DNA of 64,000 nt from Echinococcus granulosus. Taxonomy: Eukaryota; Platyhelminthes; Cestoda; Cyclophyllidea; Taeniidae. A program made the position numbers and the translations under genes. The stretch spans positions 504,717 through 568,716 of the forward strand of contig NW_020170419.1 of NCBI RefSeq assembly GCF_000524195.1, read 5' to 3'. Under the pieces are notes generated by a model, which searched no databases, was not told the origin of the DNA, and saw nothing but the letters and a program-made list of their open reading frames with translations. Every line of letters begins with the position of its first letter. Within the stretch, counting starts at the first letter, position 1. Below are positions 62,692-64,000 of this stretch, piece by piece.

Positions 62692-64000
62692 CTAATTGAC
62701 AACAGTAGAAGGCATATTCATGCTCTCCAAGGTCTCTTCCACCTCCTCATTCTCCCACAAATGTGGACGGTATGAATTCACATTGACGTTCGCCTCGCCT
62801 TGCATCTCCTCGTCCCCCTCCTCATACCTCCAATCACTTAGCAGCTCCTCAGTTTCAGGCTTCTTCTCGTCGCCTAGAAATGTGTGAATTTTTGCCTCAT
62901 AGGCATCGTCACCCCTTACCACAATGCCATGCATCAGGCCGCCTATCGCTGTAACTATGGTATCAAATCCATCAAATGTCACAGTTGATCCACGAGCTCG
63001 TTTTATCACCTTTCCTATCTCTCCCTCCAGTGTAGTATGCTCGCGCATTTGGGTGATTCTCTTCTGATACATTTGGTACTTCCAAAGAGGCGCGATGTTT
63101 AAATTAGCAAAGTAATGATTCACCCGACGAATCTCTACCATGGGATCATGGTAGACGTAAGTGCTCTCGGGTAGCTGCAAATTTACTCGTTTATTGGTAA
63201 AGTGGCTAAAGAACTGCCGAATTATCATGTGATTTTCAGTCTGGACAGCGAGAGATTTATGCTCGGACAGTCTGGTGACATTGCAATCGATTAGGTCAAA
63301 GTACACCCAGAAGAGGTCATTACCCAATCGAACTAGAAGACGAGCCTTATTCTTGTATTCCTCTGAGCAGGGCATTCGCAGACGCTCCATTGTAGAGCGC
63401 ACCTCCTTGGTAATGGGATGGCGAACTTTTTTGATAGAGAGCGGTGGAATCCTTACCTTCAGGATAAAACCATCAGTATTAATGTAAATGAAACCAGTGT
63501 TGTGAGTTTTTTCAGGTCTACTTATGCTATTTACACCCTTTTTGGGAGTAATCGGACTTGAGATGTACACCTGAACCGGTGGGGCCGGTTTCTCCAACAT
63601 CGTGCTCTCAATTAGGCTAAATTTGGGTCGTTTAACTGCCACGTAATTCAGTTTGCCTGGATCTTCGTACACCTTCATGCGCGAAGTGATCTGACTGATC
63701 TTTTCATTCTGAGTTGGAGGTGAATTTCGTGGTAGAATGAAGAGGGGCTCAAGCGTAGCATTTTCAGCTGTAAAGGTGACTCGATATTTGACACCAATGC
63801 TTGACGTGACATAAATGTAACTGGTCAAGTCATCAACTGTTTCCTCCTCCTCCTCCTCCTCCTTCGTATTGCAGTACTCCCTATATAAGTCTGATTTTGG
63901 TCCACAGAGGAGACGATTCCCACTGCCAATCCTCATCGTTGCAAATTTTGATCTAACATAGGAGGGTAAAGATCGCCTGGAGAAACTTCTTCTTGATCCC
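62692..64000 (-). CDS. unidentified protein, C-terminal exon, runs off the right edge
   Basis: A minus-strand frame open from the window edge to a stop at 62692, at least 435 residues. An internal Met is at 63936, but the frame stays open above it (SRRSFSRRSLPSYVRSKFAT), so the true start is probably outside. Features: a Glu run (KEEEEEEET), a beta-rich middle (TGFIYINTDGFILKV, ARLLVRLGNDLFWVYF), a basic helical stretch (WKYQMYQKRITQMREHTTL) and an acidic tail (WRYEEGDEEM, WENEEVEETLE). No transmembrane segment or catalytic motif is seen. A ciliary scaffold protein is possible given the neighbours, but I do not recognise the family and give no name. Long, clean and intron-free here, so it is certainly coding. 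Confidence 0.85.
   Translation of the reverse strand, partial: GSRRSFSRRSLPSYVRSKFATMRIGSGNRLLCGPKSDLYREYCNTKEEEEEEETVDDLTSYIYVTSSIGVKYRVTFTAENATLEPLFILPRNSPPTQNEKISQITSRMKVYEDPGKLNYVAVKRPKFSLIESTMLEKPAPPVQVYISSPITPKKGVNSISRPEKTHNTGFIYINTDGFILKVRIPPLSIKKVRHPITKEVRSTMERLRMPCSEEYKNKARLLVRLGNDLFWVYFDLIDCNVTRLSEHKSLAVQTENHMIIRQFFSHFTNKRVNLQLPESTYVYHDPMVEIRRVNHYFANLNIAPLWKYQMYQKRITQMREHTTLEGEIGKVIKRARGSTVTFDGFDTIVTAIGGLMHGIVVRGDDAYEAKIHTFLGDEKKPETEELLSDWRYEEGDEEMQGEANVNVNSYRPHLWENEEVEETLESMNMPSTVVN

Noticed and set aside
1..64000. tRNA, rRNA, CRISPR arrays, operons or prokaryotic signals
   Set aside because: None seen. The intron-bearing animal genes make prokaryotic features inapplicable, and no tRNA-like A-box/B-box pair was found by eye.

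Overview
This is eukaryotic, animal-type DNA. The genes are split by GT-AG introns (and a few GC-AG introns) and are separated by long non-coding stretches with homopolymer runs and one 100-base assembly gap. Its recognisable genes are metazoan: the translation factor eIF4G2/DAP5, the voltage-gated proton channel Hv1, the centriolar/flagellar coiled-coil protein CCDC146, a dynein regulatory complex IQ protein and a C2H2 zinc-finger protein. The proteins diverge strongly from vertebrate ones. A compact-gened invertebrate such as a flatworm would fit, but the phylum is inference.

Layout. 1-9.6 kb, plus strand: 3' half of an EIF4G2/DAP5 gene (MA3 and W2 domains), cut by the left edge. 9.6-14.4 kb: nothing recognised. 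14.45-15.57 kb, minus: an intronless DRC10/IQCD-like gene, followed by a CCAAT-rich and CpG-rich upstream region. 18.38-31.5 kb, minus: an eight-exon HVCN1 gene that no single long ORF reveals; it was rebuilt from exon homology, splice sites and reading phase. 31.5-36.8 kb: mostly non-coding, with a possible 3' end of an unidentified plus-strand gene near 35.1-35.9 kb. 36.83-51.03 kb, plus: a complete CCDC146 gene of 16 exons (932 codons, all phases consistent), with the gap in intron 6. 53.66-58.44 kb, plus: a C2H2 zinc-finger gene with four fingers split over exons and degenerate repeated exons at its 5' side. 58.4-62.7 kb: nothing firm. 62.69-64.0 kb, minus: the C-terminal exon of an unidentified protein that runs off the right edge.

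Themes. Two of the named genes (DRC10-like and CCDC146) build motile cilia or sperm flagella, and Hv1 is also a sperm channel in several animals, so the block has a sperm/cilium flavour; co-regulation is not shown. The most unusual object is the Hv1 channel. It keeps the S1 aspartate and the tryptophan and two arginines of S4, but has Gln where the S2 charge-transfer Glu should be, Leu where the first S4 arginine should be, and a predicted cysteine-rich S1-S2 loop of about 140 residues. Three introns with GC donors are supported by protein register or exon phase in three different genes.
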